In this document: in pieces, positions 1-9,795 of the stretch | Layout: each line of letters starts with the position of its first letter | Position numbering within the stretch: the first letter of the stretch is position 1 | Assembly: GCF_021412585.1 (NCBI RefSeq) | Contig: NZ_JAKCMI010000029.1 | Coordinates: forward strand, 62,001 to 126,000 | DNA length: 64,000 bases | Direction: 5' to 3' | Origin: Halomonas alkalisoli | GTDB taxonomy: Bacteria; Pseudomonadota; Gammaproteobacteria; Pseudomonadales; Halomonadaceae | Notes under the pieces: generated by a model | Told to the model about the DNA's origin: nothing | The model's input: the letters and a program-made list of their open reading frames with translations, nothing else | Database searches by the model: none | Made by a program: the position numbers and the translations under genes

Positions 1-103
1 CCTGTTGCGCTGGGTACCGATCGTCCTGCTGCTGGTGGGTGTCTTCTACCTGACCTTTACCCAGCTTCTCAATGTACGTCTGCCTTCGGGCCTGCTGATC
101 TAG
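1..103 (+). CDS. C-terminal fragment of a membrane protein, probably TctB-like
   Basis: Only the last 33 codons and the TAG stop lie in the window. They encode one hydrophobic helix (WVPIVLLLVGVFYLTF) followed by a short tail with VRLPSGLL. A final helix followed by a PLP/LPxG-type tail is typical of TctB, the small membrane subunit of tripartite tricarboxylate transporters. The stop is 9 bases before the tartrate dehydratase gene, so the two are probably co-transcribed and the transporter may bring in a hydroxy-dicarboxylate. The family call rests on a very short fragment. Confidence 0.45.
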   Translation, partial: LLRWVPIVLLLVGVFYLTFTQLLNVRLPSGLLI

Positions 104-112
104 GAGTCACGC

Positions 113-1282
113 ATGCGCATCACCGACATACGCGAGGCGCGGGTATCCATCGCCTCCGACATCGCCAACGCCTACATTTCCTTCTCGAAGATGGATGTCT
201 CGGTGCTGGCCATCTATACCGATGCCAAGGTCAATGGCCGCCAGGTGGTGGGCTATGGCTTCAATTCCAATGGCCGCTATGCCCAGAGCGGCCTCCTGCG
301 CGAGCGCTTCCTGCCGCGACTCAAGGAAGCGGACGCCGCCGCCCTGCTCGACGAGAGCGGTGCTAACCTCGACCCCTTCAAGGTCTGGTCGGTGTTGATG
401 GCCAACGAGAAGCCCGGCGGCCACGGCGAGCGCAGCGTTGCGGTGGGCATCATCGACATGGCGATTTGGGACATTGTCGCGAAGGTGGAGAACAAGCCCC
501 TGGCTCGGCTGCTGGCCGAGCGCTACGACGACGGTACGCCCGACGACAAGGTCGCCGTCTATGCGGCTGGTGGCTATTACTACCCGGGCAAGCCGATCCA
601 GGGCCTCAAGGACGAGATGCGCGACTACCTTGACCTGGGCTACACCTGCACCAAGATGAAGATCGGCGGCGTGCCGCTCGCCGAGGATATCGAGCGGGTC
701 GAGGCGGCCATCGAGGTGGTCGGCGAGGCCGGCCGCCTGGCCGTGGACGCCAACGGCCGCTTCGACCTCAGGACAACCCTGGCCTTCGCCGAAGGACTGG
801 CACCCTATGGGGTGCGTTGGTACGAGGAGGCGGGCGATCCGCTCGACTACGCCTTGCAGCAGCAACTCGGCGAGCACTATGCCGCACCCACGGCCACCGG
901 TGAGAACCTGTTCTCCCACCAGGACGTGCGCAACCTGCTGCGCTATGGGGGAATGCGTCCCGACCGCGACATCCTGCAGATGGACCCTGTGCTCAGCTAC
1001 GGACTGGTGGAGTACCTGCGCATGCTCGAAGTATTGCGCGCCCATGGCTGGTCGTCACGCCAGTGCATACCCCATGGCGGCCACCAGTTCGCGCTGAACA
1101 TTGCCGCCGGCCTGAAGCTCGGCGGCAACGAGTCCTATCCCAGGGTGTTCGCCCCCTTCGGCGGCTTCGCCGACTCCACTCCGGTGGAGGGGGGAGTGGT
1201 CGCGTTACCCGACATGCCGGGGATCGGCTTTGAGGACAAGCGTGAATTGATGCAGGTCTTCAAGGAGCACTTGTCGGTCTGA
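113..1282 (+). CDS. tarD: D(-)-tartrate dehydratase (enolase superfamily)
   Basis: Enzyme of the mandelate racemase/enolase superfamily that dehydrates D-tartrate to oxaloacetate in the cytoplasm. The 389-residue length matches the characterised Bradyrhizobium enzyme. Recognisable residues are the KMKIGG base motif (K181/K183), metal ligands D212, E239 and E264, and the D291/H321 dyad in the IPHGGHQ motif. These sit one position from the residues known in the characterised protein, which makes this call firmer than a generic superfamily assignment. The start follows a GGAGTC stretch by 6 bases. The preceding TctB-like tail suggests a tartrate or related dicarboxylate uptake and use operon. 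Confidence 0.88.
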   Translation: MRITDIREARVSIASDIANAYISFSKMDVSVLAIYTDAKVNGRQVVGYGFNSNGRYAQSGLLRERFLPRLKEADAAALLDESGANLDPFKVWSVLMANEKPGGHGERSVAVGIIDMAIWDIVAKVENKPLARLLAERYDDGTPDDKVAVYAAGGYYYPGKPIQGLKDEMRDYLDLGYTCTKMKIGGVPLAEDIERVEAAIEVVGEAGRLAVDANGRFDLRTTLAFAEGLAPYGVRWYEEAGDPLDYALQQQLGEHYAAPTATGENLFSHQDVRNLLRYGGMRPDRDILQMDPVLSYGLVEYLRMLEVLRAHGWSSRQCIPHGGHQFALNIAAGLKLGGNESYPRVFAPFGGFADSTPVEGGVVALPDMPGIGFEDKRELMQVFKEHLSV

Positions 1283-1461
1283 CGGCTCGCGTCACGCCCC
1301 TCAGTCGTCAGACTCGTCCGCTACGCTGGCCTTGAAACCCCATCTGATGATCACCACATTCATCCATGCAAGGTCCCCCTGGGGCCTCCCGCCACGGCGA
1401 CAGTGCCGTTGGAACGAGTTCAATCTGAAAACTGGTCACGGATACACAGGAGGTGATTGGG

Positions 1462-2460
1462 ATGCCAGTGCAAACATCGTCCAACCGCAAGCTGAAACAG
1501 GTCACCGATTATGCCGTTGCCGACGGACCAGCCACTCTCGGCCAGGCAGGCTATTTTGCCGATCGCCTACGGGATCCCTATCCCACTCGCCTGAGCCAGC
1601 CGCTCGATGTTCCCTGGCTCGACCGCCAGGAGGCAGTGGTCAAGGGGCGTGCCGAGGATGGCCCACTGAGCCAGGCGCAGCTCGATGAGTTCGACCGCAA
1701 GGGCTTCCTCTTCGAGTCCAATTTCATCCGGGGAGAGGAGCTCGAGGCGCTATATGGGGAGCTGAACGAGCTGCTGGGGCGCGACGATTTCCGGGGTCGC
1801 GATTTCAGTATCACCGAGCCCGACAGCCGCGAGATTCGCTCGCTGTTCGCTGTCCACTACCTCTCGGAGCGCTTTCGACGGCTGGCCCACGATGAGCGGT
1901 TGATGGGCCGGGCCCGGCAGATCCTCGGCGGTGACGCCTATGTCCACCAGTCGCGTATCAACTACAAGCCCGGCTTCGAGGGCAAGGGCTTCAGCTGGCA
2001 CTCCGACTTCGAGACCTGGCACGCCGAGGATGGCATGCCGGCGATGCATGCGGTGAGCGCCTCTATCGTGCTGACCGACAACCATGCATTCAATGGGCCG
2101 CTGATGCTGATACCCGGCTCGCACAAGGTCTTTGTGCCCTGCCTGGGCGAGACCCCCGACGATCACCACAAGCAGTCACTGAAGCACCAGGCGTTCGGTG
2201 TGCCGGGTCGCGATGCGCTCAGGCAGCTGGTCGAGCGCCACGGCATCGAGGCACCGACCGGTGCCGCCGGTGGTCTGCTGCTGTTCGATTGCAATACGCT
2301 GCACGGCTCCAACGCCAACATGTCACCGGACCCGCGCAGCAATGTCTTCTTCGTCTACAATCGACGTGACAATGCCTGTGTCGAGCCCTTCGCCGCCCGG
2401 CGCAGACGGCCAAGCTTCCTGGCCCATGCGCCCGACGAGGCGTGGTCGCCGGAGCGGTGA
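1462..2460 (+). CDS. ectD: Ectoine 5-hydroxylase
   Basis: Fe(II)/2-oxoglutarate-dependent dioxygenase converting the compatible solute ectoine to 5-hydroxyectoine. The EctD signature WHSDFETWH is present, giving iron ligands H180 and D182, with the distal ligand H281 in the LHGSN motif. The 332 residues match the family. The ATG at 1462 is chosen because an ideal AGGAGG (1448-1453) lies 8 bases upstream; the in-frame GTG at 1453 falls inside that site. The ectABC synthesis genes are not adjacent, so ectD is a stand-alone copy here, as is common in Halomonadaceae. It is a strong marker of halotolerance. Confidence 0.96.
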   Translation: MPVQTSSNRKLKQVTDYAVADGPATLGQAGYFADRLRDPYPTRLSQPLDVPWLDRQEAVVKGRAEDGPLSQAQLDEFDRKGFLFESNFIRGEELEALYGELNELLGRDDFRGRDFSITEPDSREIRSLFAVHYLSERFRRLAHDERLMGRARQILGGDAYVHQSRINYKPGFEGKGFSWHSDFETWHAEDGMPAMHAVSASIVLTDNHAFNGPLMLIPGSHKVFVPCLGETPDDHHKQSLKHQAFGVPGRDALRQLVERHGIEAPTGAAGGLLLFDCNTLHGSNANMSPDPRSNVFFVYNRRDNACVEPFAARRRRPSFLAHAPDEAWSPER

Positions 2461-2566
2461 TGCTCAGCCTCACGCCTCGGGGATTGTGGAACAGGGTGCC
2501 TGGTGGGGTAGACTGTCTAGCTTGTTGTTGAAGAGCGGCACGCATATGAGAAGGAGAAGACCCGCC

Positions 2567-3232
2567 ATGCGCTTTGTCCCACGTTTTACCGATGGTCAGG
2601 AGTTTCCCCATCCGCTCGGAAAGGTCGTGTGTATCGGTCGTAACTATGCCGACCATGCCCGGGAGCTGGACAACCCGGTGCCCAGCGAGCCTTTGCTGTT
2701 CATCAAGCCGGCCACCAGTGTGGTCAGCCTGGACGAGCCGCTCGACCCGCCCTTTTCCCGCGGGGATGTGCACTACGAAATCGAGCTGGCCCTGCTCATC
2801 GGCGAGGAGCTGACCCATGCCACGTCGGACGAGGCCGAGCGCGCCATCGTCGGTATCGGCCTGGGCCTGGACCTGACGCTGCGCGACGTACAGACGCGCC
2901 TCAAGGAGAAGGGCCACCCCTGGGAAGTGGCCAAGTCCTTCGACGGCGGCTGCCCGCTGAGTGACTTCCTGCCGCTCAGTCGCGTGCCGAACTGGAATGC
3001 GCTCACCTTCGAGCTGAAGATCGATGGGGAGCTGCGCCAGCACGGAGAAGGTTCGGACATGCTGTTTCCGGTGCCCACTCTGGTGGCGGAGATGAGCCGG
3101 CATTTCACCCTGCAGCCGGGCGACGTGATCCTCACCGGGACCCCGGAAGGCGTGGGTGAGCTGCCGCGCGGTGCCCGCCTGGAAATGACCCTGACCGGCG
3201 GATTACAGGCCACTGTGCAGGTCGTGGAGTAA
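2567..3232 (+). CDS. Fumarylacetoacetate hydrolase family protein (YcgM/FAHD1-like)
   Basis: 221-residue single-domain FAH-family enzyme. The N-terminal KVVCIGRNYADHA motif and the metal ligands E71 and E73 (YEIELA) and D102 (GLGLDLT) are those of the YcgM/FAHD1 group, which act as acylpyruvate hydrolases or oxaloacetate decarboxylase/tautomerases. The ATG at 2567 is preceded by AAGGAG (2551-2556); an upstream in-frame ATG at 2546 lacks such a site. A role in handling oxaloacetate made by the nearby tartrate dehydratase is possible but not shown. The exact substrate cannot be read from sequence. Confidence 0.85.
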   Translation: MRFVPRFTDGQEFPHPLGKVVCIGRNYADHARELDNPVPSEPLLFIKPATSVVSLDEPLDPPFSRGDVHYEIELALLIGEELTHATSDEAERAIVGIGLGLDLTLRDVQTRLKEKGHPWEVAKSFDGGCPLSDFLPLSRVPNWNALTFELKIDGELRQHGEGSDMLFPVPTLVAEMSRHFTLQPGDVILTGTPEGVGELPRGARLEMTLTGGLQATVQVVE

Positions 3233-3264
3233 TCCCGCCGCCACGGCACTGATTGCAGGACCTG

Positions 3265-3307
3265 AACGACAGAACCCCCGCAGCCTGGCCGCGGGGGTTC
3301 TGTCGTT
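3265..3307. terminator. Bidirectional hairpin terminator
   Basis: Perfect 17-bp stem (3265-3281 with 3291-3307) and a 9-base loop, lying between the convergent FAH-family gene and speA. The stem contains CCCCCGC/GCGGGGG. No long T-run follows on either strand, so termination strength is inferred from the stem. Confidence 0.8.
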
Positions 3308-3335
3308 GGCTATTCCAGAGGGCTATCTCAAAGCG

Positions 3336-5258
3336 CTATTCCAGATAGGTATAGCCCTGCAGGCCGGCGGAGAGGTCGTCGAGGAACTGTGCCTGCTCCT
3401 CTTGCGGCAGCCCGCTCTCGGCCAGCTGGCCAGCCAGCCGCTCACGCAGCACCTCGGCATCGAAGTTGACGTAGGCGAGGACGTCGGCCACCCGGTCGCC
3501 CTGCTGGGCATGGGACAGCACCCAGCGCTCATCCTCGCCCAGGGCAGCATCCACCGAATCGGTATCGCCGAAGAGGTTGTGCAGGTCGCCGAGTATCTCC
3601 TGATAGGCGCCGACCAGGAAGAAGCCCAGCAGCCGCTCTTCGCCCTCACGCCACTCCGGCAACGGCAGCGTGGTCTCCACGCCCTGGCCATCCACGTAGC
3701 CGTCGATGCGACCATCGCTGTCACAGGTGATGTCCTGGATCACGCCGCGACGGGTCGGTTCGCGGTCGAGTCCGGTCAGCGGCAACACCGGGAAGATCTG
3801 GTCGATACCCCAGACATCGGGAACCGACTGGAACAGCGAGAAGTTGACGAATAGCTTGTCGGCCAGCTTCTCGGCCAGTTCGTCGATGATTTCCCGGTGG
3901 GCCCGGTTGCGGCTGTCCAGCCGTGAGCGCAGGCGGGCGCAGGCGGCGAAGTAGACGCCTTCGCCCTCGGCACGGGCAATGATGTCGGCAAGCCCCATGA
4001 TGAAGCGGTCATGCAGCTCGCTCATCGCCTGCAGCAGGTCGTGCCACGCCTCCACCAGCCCTCGGGGCTCCATGTGGTCGTGAAGCAGGTCATGGACCCT
4101 CCACAGCTCCTCGAGCTGGGGATCATCCTCGGCCTGGCGCTCGGGGGCCTGGTCGTTGACCCGCTCCTCGCCAATCACGTTGGTGATCAGCACGGCGTGG
4201 TGCGCGGTGAGTGCCCGGCCGGACTCGCTGATCAGGTGGGGCTGGGGGATCTCCGCTTCATTGCAGGCCTGAGCGAAGGCGCTGACCACGTTGCGGGCGT
4301 ATTCGCGCATGGAATAGTTGATCGAGCAGAAGCTGCGCGAGCGAGTGCCTTCGTAGTCGATGCCGAGCCCGCCGCCCACGTCGACGGTATCGATGGGGGC
4401 GCCCAGGGCCAGCAGGCTCTGGTAGAAGCGCGCGCACTCCCGCAGGCCGAACTGGATGTCGCGGATATTGGCGATCTGCGAGCCCAGGTGGAAATGCACC
4501 AGCTGCAGGCAGCCCAGGGCATCCGATTCGCGCAGGCTCTCCACCACGGCCAGCATCTGGCCGGAAGTGAGGCCGAACTTGGATTTCTCGCCACCGGTAT
4601 CCTGCCACTTGCCCATGCCCACCGAGGCCAAACGTGCCCGCAGGCCAATGCGTGGGGTCACCCCGAGCCGCTCGGCCTCTTCCATGATCAATGGCAGCTC
4701 GGAGAATTTCTCCACCACCAGATAGACCCGGTGGCCGAGCTTTTCCCCCATCAGCGCCAGGCGGATGTACTCGCGGTCCTTGTAGCCGTTGCAGACGATC
4801 AGCGAAGGGCCGTCGCCGGAGAGGGCCAGTACCGCCAGGAGTTCCGGCTTGCTGCCGGCCTCGAGGCCGACTCGCCCGTGGCCGCGCTCGCGGGTGGCGA
4901 GAATCTCCTCGACTACCCGGCGCTGCTGATTGACCTTGATGGGATAGACCGCGGTATAGCCGCCGGTGTACTCCTCCTCGGTCATGGCCAGATCGAAGGC
5001 GTCACAGAGCTGCTCGACCCGGTCGTGGAGGATGTCGCTGAAGCGCACCAGTACCGGCAGGCGCAGGCCGGCCTGGCGCAGCTCATCCACCAGCGGTGCG
5101 AGAGGCAGTGCCGGGCCGTCGGCCTCGCTGCCGAGCGGTCGTACCAGGGCGTGCCCGGCATCGTCTACATCGAAATAACCGCTGCCCCACTGGTCGATGT
5201 TCCAGGTACGGCGGGCGCGCTGGGCGGGACCGGAGGCTGCTCCCATCGATAGAGTCAT
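3336..5258 (-). CDS. speA: Biosynthetic arginine decarboxylase
   Basis: PLP enzyme converting arginine to agmatine, the first step of the arginine route to putrescine. At 640 residues it has the usual length of the alanine-racemase-fold SpeA family. The PLP lysine is in YPIKVNQQ (K108), GGGLGIDY forms the phosphate-binding region, and the C-terminal active-site cysteine motif TCDSDG is present. The start codon overlaps the thrB stop by 4 bases (ATGA), so translation is probably coupled to thrB. Coupling a threonine-pathway kinase to polyamine synthesis is not an obvious metabolic pairing. Confidence 0.96.
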   Translation of the reverse strand: MTLSMGAASGPAQRARRTWNIDQWGSGYFDVDDAGHALVRPLGSEADGPALPLAPLVDELRQAGLRLPVLVRFSDILHDRVEQLCDAFDLAMTEEEYTGGYTAVYPIKVNQQRRVVEEILATRERGHGRVGLEAGSKPELLAVLALSGDGPSLIVCNGYKDREYIRLALMGEKLGHRVYLVVEKFSELPLIMEEAERLGVTPRIGLRARLASVGMGKWQDTGGEKSKFGLTSGQMLAVVESLRESDALGCLQLVHFHLGSQIANIRDIQFGLRECARFYQSLLALGAPIDTVDVGGGLGIDYEGTRSRSFCSINYSMREYARNVVSAFAQACNEAEIPQPHLISESGRALTAHHAVLITNVIGEERVNDQAPERQAEDDPQLEELWRVHDLLHDHMEPRGLVEAWHDLLQAMSELHDRFIMGLADIIARAEGEGVYFAACARLRSRLDSRNRAHREIIDELAEKLADKLFVNFSLFQSVPDVWGIDQIFPVLPLTGLDREPTRRGVIQDITCDSDGRIDGYVDGQGVETTLPLPEWREGEERLLGFFLVGAYQEILGDLHNLFGDTDSVDAALGEDERWVLSHAQQGDRVADVLAYVNFDAEVLRERLAGQLAESGLPQEEQAQFLDDLSAGLQGYTYLE

Positions 5259-6217
5259 GCGTTGCTCGCTTCGGGCAGGGGCAGGGCGCCGTGGTTCAGG
5301 CGTGCCGTGAGAATGGTATGAAAGTGTCCCGGGTCGTGGGGCGTCAGGTCATGGGCCGGCGGGTCCACATAGACCACCAGCAGGCGGGACAGCCAGTAGC
5401 GCAGGGCGGTCATGCGCAGCATCGTCGGCCACACCTCGCGCTCGGGACCGGTGAGCGGCCGCCGGTTCTGGTAGGCACGCAGGATGACATCGTGGCGCTC
5501 GGCGTCGAGGCGTCCGTCGTCACCGGTGGCCCAGTCGTTGATCACGATGGCAAGGTCGAAGAGCAGGTCCCCGGTGCAGCCATTGTAGAAGTCGATGATG
5601 CCGCCGAGGCGGTCACCCTCGAACAGGGTATTGTCACGAAACAGGTCGCCATGCAGCGCACCCTGGGGTAGCTGCGGCGCATCACCGAAGACACCCTGGT
5701 AGATCTCCACCTCGTCCTTCATCAGGGCCTGGTCCTCGGGGGACAGATAGACCAGCACCCGGTGGTGCATGGCCATCAGCCAGTTCAGGTCGCGTGGGTT
5801 GGGGCGGTGGCCGGGAAAGTGCTGCGAGACCATGTGCATGCGGCCCAGGGTATCGCCGAGCACCCGGCACTGCTCCAGGCTGGGTGATCGGGGATGGCGG
5901 CCCGGCAGCTTCGGGAAGAGCAGCGACGGCTTCCCCGACAGGCTGTGCAGGGCGACACCCTCCCGATCGTGAACGGGGCCCGCCACCGGCAGGCGGTGTT
6001 CGTCCAGGTAGTCGAGCAGCTCGACGAAGAAAGGCAGCTCCTCGTGTTCACCCTGCTCGAAGAGGGTCAGAACCAGCTCACGGCGGTCGGTGGTGACGAA
6101 GAAGGTGGAGTTCTCGGTGCCACCGGCCACGCCCTCCAGTGTCGCCAGCGAGCCGACGTCGAAACGGCTGAGGAATTCCGCGACCTGCGCGTCGCTTAGC
6201 GGTGTGAATACGGCCAT
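5255..6217 (-). CDS. thrB: Homoserine kinase, aminoglycoside-phosphotransferase-like type
   Basis: 320-residue homoserine kinase of the Pseudomonas type, which has the aminoglycoside phosphotransferase fold rather than the GHMP fold of E. coli ThrB. It phosphorylates homoserine in threonine synthesis. The protein begins MAVFTPLS, as orthologues do, and carries the catalytic HGDLFRDN (189-196) and the metal-binding IIDF (207-210). The ATG at 6217 is favoured over an upstream start because it matches the family N-terminus and has a GAGAGA ribosome site. It is followed by DUF2782 and polA in the same arrangement as in Pseudomonas. Confidence 0.94.
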   Translation of the reverse strand: MAVFTPLSDAQVAEFLSRFDVGSLATLEGVAGGTENSTFFVTTDRRELVLTLFEQGEHEELPFFVELLDYLDEHRLPVAGPVHDREGVALHSLSGKPSLLFPKLPGRHPRSPSLEQCRVLGDTLGRMHMVSQHFPGHRPNPRDLNWLMAMHHRVLVYLSPEDQALMKDEVEIYQGVFGDAPQLPQGALHGDLFRDNTLFEGDRLGGIIDFYNGCTGDLLFDLAIVINDWATGDDGRLDAERHDVILRAYQNRRPLTGPEREVWPTMLRMTALRYWLSRLLVVYVDPPAHDLTPHDPGHFHTILTARLNHGALPLPEASNA

Positions 6218-6327
6218 GTCTCTCTCGCCCGGGTTGCCAAGCCGCCTATTGTAGCGACTTGGCACTTCGATGCACGTCCGTGGAGGATGGTTCGACATTC
6301 CGGCATCGTCAAAACCCGGGACGAGGG

Positions 6328-6624
6328 CTACCAGCTGATCAGCACCCACTGGGGCACGGCAATCCGATCGCCCTCCTGGCGCTCGAAGTTACCATCGCCG
6401 TCATGGTCCACCAGGTAGTAACTTGGGCCCCGGCTGGGGCGGATCTCGATGGCGTAGAGCTGGCCGTTCACCCGGTACTCGCGAATGGTGCGCTCCTCTT
6501 CCTGGCGGATGGTGATGTCGGGCTCCACATCGGCGGAGGATTGCGCCAGGGCCGGGGCGGCAAGGCCCAGGCCGAGCCCCAGGGAGAGTAGTGCGACAGC
6601 CAGGATATGACGCTTTGTGTTCAT
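6328..6624 (-). CDS. DUF2782 family periplasmic small protein
   Basis: 98-residue protein with a clear Sec signal peptide ending near PALAQSS, followed by a short domain (ITIRQEEERTIREYRVNGQLYAI...) typical of DUF2782. Members sit between polA and thrB in many Pseudomonas-like genomes, as here. The function is unknown. An acidic DHDGDG motif resembling a calcium-binding loop lies in the C-terminal half (about residues 73-78). The start has a GGAGGT site. It is divergent from polA, with the 168 bases between them holding both promoters. Confidence 0.85.
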   Translation of the reverse strand: MNTKRHILAVALLSLGLGLGLAAPALAQSSADVEPDITIRQEEERTIREYRVNGQLYAIEIRPSRGPSYYLVDHDGDGNFERQEGDRIAVPQWVLISW

Positions 6625-6792
6625 CTTGACCTCCGAAGCCGGCTTGCGACAATCGCTATCACCGCGCGGGATACATGCAGTGTATGACGTTGGACAGCGC
6701 GAACCCAATGTCGGCGGCAAAACAGTTGCGCAATGCGTATCATGGCTGACCAGGATCACGTTTTCTTGCACAGACTCAACGGATGCCGATAC

Positions 6793-9591
6793 ATGGCCGA
6801 CACGCCCATCGTTCTCGTCGACGGTTCCTCCTATCTCTACCGAGCCTTCCACGCCCTGCCGCCCCTGACCACGTCCAAGGGGCAGCCTACCGGCGCCGTG
6901 AAAGGCGTGCTCAACATGCTCAAGAGACTGATCAAGGACTACCCTGACAGCCCCATGGCGGTGGTCTTCGATGCCAAGGGCAAGACCTTTCGCGATGAAC
7001 TCTTCGATCAGTACAAGGCCCATCGTCCGCCGATGCCCGATGACCTGCGCTCCCAGGTGGAGCCGCTGCACGCCTGCGTTCGGGCATTGGGGTTGCCGCT
7101 GCTCTGTGTCGAAGGCGTGGAGGCCGACGACGTCATCGGCACCCTGGCCCGCCAGGCCACGGAGGCGGGCCGCGACGCGGTGATTTCCACCGGTGACAAG
7201 GACATGGCCCAACTGGTCAATGAGCACATCACCCTAGTCAACACCATGAAGGACGAGACCCTCGACGTGGAGGGGGTCAAGGCCAAGTTCGGCCTGCCGC
7301 CGGAGCTGATCATCGACTACCTGGCGCTGATGGGCGACAAGGTCGACAACATTCCCGGCGTGCCGGGGGTCGGCGGCAAGACGGCGCTGGGCCTGCTGCA
7401 GGGCCTGGGTGGCGGCCTGGATGCCATCTATGCCGACCTGGAAAAGGTCAAGACGCTCGATTTTCGGGGGGCCAAGACGCTGCCCAAGAAACTCGAGGAG
7501 CACCGCGAGATGGCCTATCTCTCGTACCAACTGGCCACCATCAAGACCGACTGCGAGCTGCCGGTTGGCCTCGACGACCTGGATATCGCCCATCCCGATC
7601 GTGAAGCGCTGAAGCACTGGTACGCCGAACTGGAGTTCAAGGCCTGGCTGTCGGAACTGCTGGCCGGAAAGGACGAAGGCGTCGATGACCTGAACCGTGG
7701 CGCCGGGGCCGTAGGCAGCGCTGCCGCCGACAACTCCGACCCGGAGGCGCCGCCGGCCAGTGTGGCGACGTGCAAGAACCACCTGATCCTGACCCGGGAG
7801 GAGCTGGACGACTGGCTCGCGCGCCTGGATGCGGCAGAGACGTTCTGCTTCGACCTGGAGACCAACAGCCTCAACTACATGGTTGCCGAGGTCGTCGGCA
7901 TCGGCCTGGCGCTGGAACCGGGGGAGGCGGCCTACATTCCCGTGGCCCACGACTACATCGACGTGCCTGACCAGCTCGATCGCGACCAGGTGCTGGCGCT
8001 GCTCAAGCCGCTGTGGGAGGACCCCGCGCGGGGCAAGATCGGCCAGAACCTGAAGTACGACATCTCGGTGCTGGCCAACTACGGCATCCGCGTGCGCGGG
8101 CCGCTCACCGACACCATGCTCGAGTCCTATGTGCTCAACTCCACGGCGACCCGGCACGACATGGACTCGCTGGCGCTCAAGTATCTCGGCCAGAAGACCG
8201 TCAGCTTCGAGGAGATCGCCGGCAAGGGGGCCAAGCAACTTACCTTCAACCAGATCGACTTCGAGCAGGCCGTGCCCTATGCCTGCGAGGATGTCGACGT
8301 GACGCTGCGGCTGCACGGCGAACTGCGCCCGCGGATCGAGGCCGAAGGGCGTCTGGCCGAGGTGCTCGACAACCTGGAGCGGCCGCTGATTCCGGTACTG
8401 TCGCGCATGGAACGCACCGGGGTGGCCCTGGATGCCGACCGGCTCCACCGCCAGAGCCAGGAGCTGGCCGAGCGTATCCGTGAGCTCGAGATCCGCGCCT
8501 TCGAGCTGGCCGGTCGCGAATTCAACCTCGGCTCGCCCAAGCAGCTGGGGGAGATCCTGTTCGAGGAGCAGAAGATCCCGGTGATCAAGAAGACGCCGAA
8601 AGGCGCGCCCTCCACCGCCGAGGCGGTACTCGAGGAACTGGCGCTGGATTACCCGCTGCCCAAGGTGATCATGGAGCACCGGGGGCTCTCCAAGCTCAAG
8701 TCCACCTATACCGACAAGCTGCCCCGGCTGATCAACCAGGCGACGGGGCGGCTGCACACCAGCTATCACCAGGCGGTCACCGCCACCGGGCGGCTCTCGT
8801 CCAGTGATCCCAACCTGCAGAACATCCCGATCCGTACCGAGGAGGGGCGCAAGATTCGCCGGGCCTTCATCGCCCGGCCCGGCTACTGCATCGTCGCCGC
8901 CGACTACTCGCAGATCGAGCTGCGCATCATGGCCCACCTCTCCGAGGACAAGGGGCTGCTCACCGCCTTCGCCGAAGGGCGTGACATCCATACCGCCACC
9001 GCTGCCGAGGTCTTCGGCGTGCCCATCGACAAGGTCTCCGGCGACCAGCGGCGCAGCGCCAAGGCGATCAACTTCGGCCTGATCTACGGCATGAGCGCCT
9101 GGGGGCTCTCCAGGCAGCTGCATATCGAGCGCAACCAGGCGCAGACCTATATCGACCGTTATTTCGACCGCTACCCCGGCGTGGCGCGCTACATGGATCG
9201 CATTCGTGCCCAGGCGGCGGAGGATGGCTACGTGGAGACGGTCTTTGGCCGACGGCTCTATCTGCCCGAGATCCGTGCCCAGAACCATGCCCGGCGCCAG
9301 GCCGCCGAGCGCACCGCGATCAACGCGCCGATGCAGGGCACCGCGGCGGATATCATCAAGCGTGCCATGATCGAGGTCGACACCTGGCTGCATGAGCAGG
9401 CGGGCAAGGCGGCCGAATTCGACGCCGTGATGGTGATGCAGGTCCACGACGAGCTCGTGTTCGAGGTGGCCCAGGCCCAGGTAGCCGACTTCCTCGTCCA
9501 GGTTAAGCAGCGCATGCAGGCTGCCGCCGAGCTCAGCGTACCGCTGATCGTCGAGGCGGAGAGTGGGGTGGACTGGGACGAGGCTCACTAG
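6793..9591 (+). CDS. polA: DNA polymerase I
   Basis: 932-residue three-domain polymerase used in Okazaki fragment maturation and repair. The N-terminal 5' nuclease domain begins [13 protein letters not shown]. The 3'-5' proofreading domain keeps the D354-x-E356 pair. The polymerase domain has motif A with D704 (YSQIELR), motif B with K757 ([11 protein letters not shown]) and motif C H885-D886-E887. These positions are within a few residues of E. coli Pol I, so all three activities look intact. The ATG at 6793 matches the family N-terminus; upstream in-frame codons to 6733 are probably untranslated. Confidence 0.97.
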   Translation: MADTPIVLVDGSSYLYRAFHALPPLTTSKGQPTGAVKGVLNMLKRLIKDYPDSPMAVVFDAKGKTFRDELFDQYKAHRPPMPDDLRSQVEPLHACVRALGLPLLCVEGVEADDVIGTLARQATEAGRDAVISTGDKDMAQLVNEHITLVNTMKDETLDVEGVKAKFGLPPELIIDYLALMGDKVDNIPGVPGVGGKTALGLLQGLGGGLDAIYADLEKVKTLDFRGAKTLPKKLEEHREMAYLSYQLATIKTDCELPVGLDDLDIAHPDREALKHWYAELEFKAWLSELLAGKDEGVDDLNRGAGAVGSAAADNSDPEAPPASVATCKNHLILTREELDDWLARLDAAETFCFDLETNSLNYMVAEVVGIGLALEPGEAAYIPVAHDYIDVPDQLDRDQVLALLKPLWEDPARGKIGQNLKYDISVLANYGIRVRGPLTDTMLESYVLNSTATRHDMDSLALKYLGQKTVSFEEIAGKGAKQLTFNQIDFEQAVPYACEDVDVTLRLHGELRPRIEAEGRLAEVLDNLERPLIPVLSRMERTGVALDADRLHRQSQELAERIRELEIRAFELAGREFNLGSPKQLGEILFEEQKIPVIKKTPKGAPSTAEAVLEELALDYPLPKVIMEHRGLSKLKSTYTDKLPRLINQATGRLHTSYHQAVTATGRLSSSDPNLQNIPIRTEEGRKIRRAFIARPGYCIVAADYSQIELRIMAHLSEDKGLLTAFAEGRDIHTATAAEVFGVPIDKVSGDQRRSAKAINFGLIYGMSAWGLSRQLHIERNQAQTYIDRYFDRYPGVARYMDRIRAQAAEDGYVETVFGRRLYLPEIRAQNHARRQAAERTAINAPMQGTAADIIKRAMIEVDTWLHEQAGKAAEFDAVMVMQVHDELVFEVAQAQVADFLVQVKQRMQAAAELSVPLIVEAESGVDWDEAH

Positions 9592-9664
9592 CGTGAGTCC
9601 GGAGCCAGTAGTCTAGCGGGCGCCACCTACGCAAGCGGCGCCGGGGACGGGTCGGAGCGGAGGT

Positions 9665-9686
9665 CATTCTTCAGGGATGAAGAATG
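9665..9686. repeat. Hairpin in the polA/fbpC intergenic region
   Basis: The 204 bases between polA and the convergent iron-transport operon hold no gene. They contain CATTCTTCA/TGAAGAATG, a perfect 9-bp stem with a 4-base loop, and just upstream GGCGCC repeated 12 bases apart. The remaining GC-rich stretch (9687-9790) looks like non-coding dispersed-repeat material, but no second copy exists in this window. It may serve as a terminator for polA. Confidence 0.5.
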
Positions 9687-9795
9687 TAGCGCCCAGGGAG
9701 GGGTTCACAGCGCCTCCGCGAAGGCCGGGCCCCGGGAAAGCCGCGCTGTTAGGTCCTCGCCGTTCCACCCCTGAGCAGCTGGCGTTTGGCCCCGC

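Noticed and set aside
1283-1461. Possible osmotic promoter upstream of ectD
   Set aside because: Only a ribosome site is clear; I could not find a convincing -35/-10 pair in this 179-base gap.
7234-9588. Long open frame on the minus strand opposite polA (784 codons)
   Set aside because: It is an antisense shadow caused by high GC at third codon positions. The translation lacks any recognisable domain and polA on the plus strand is complete.
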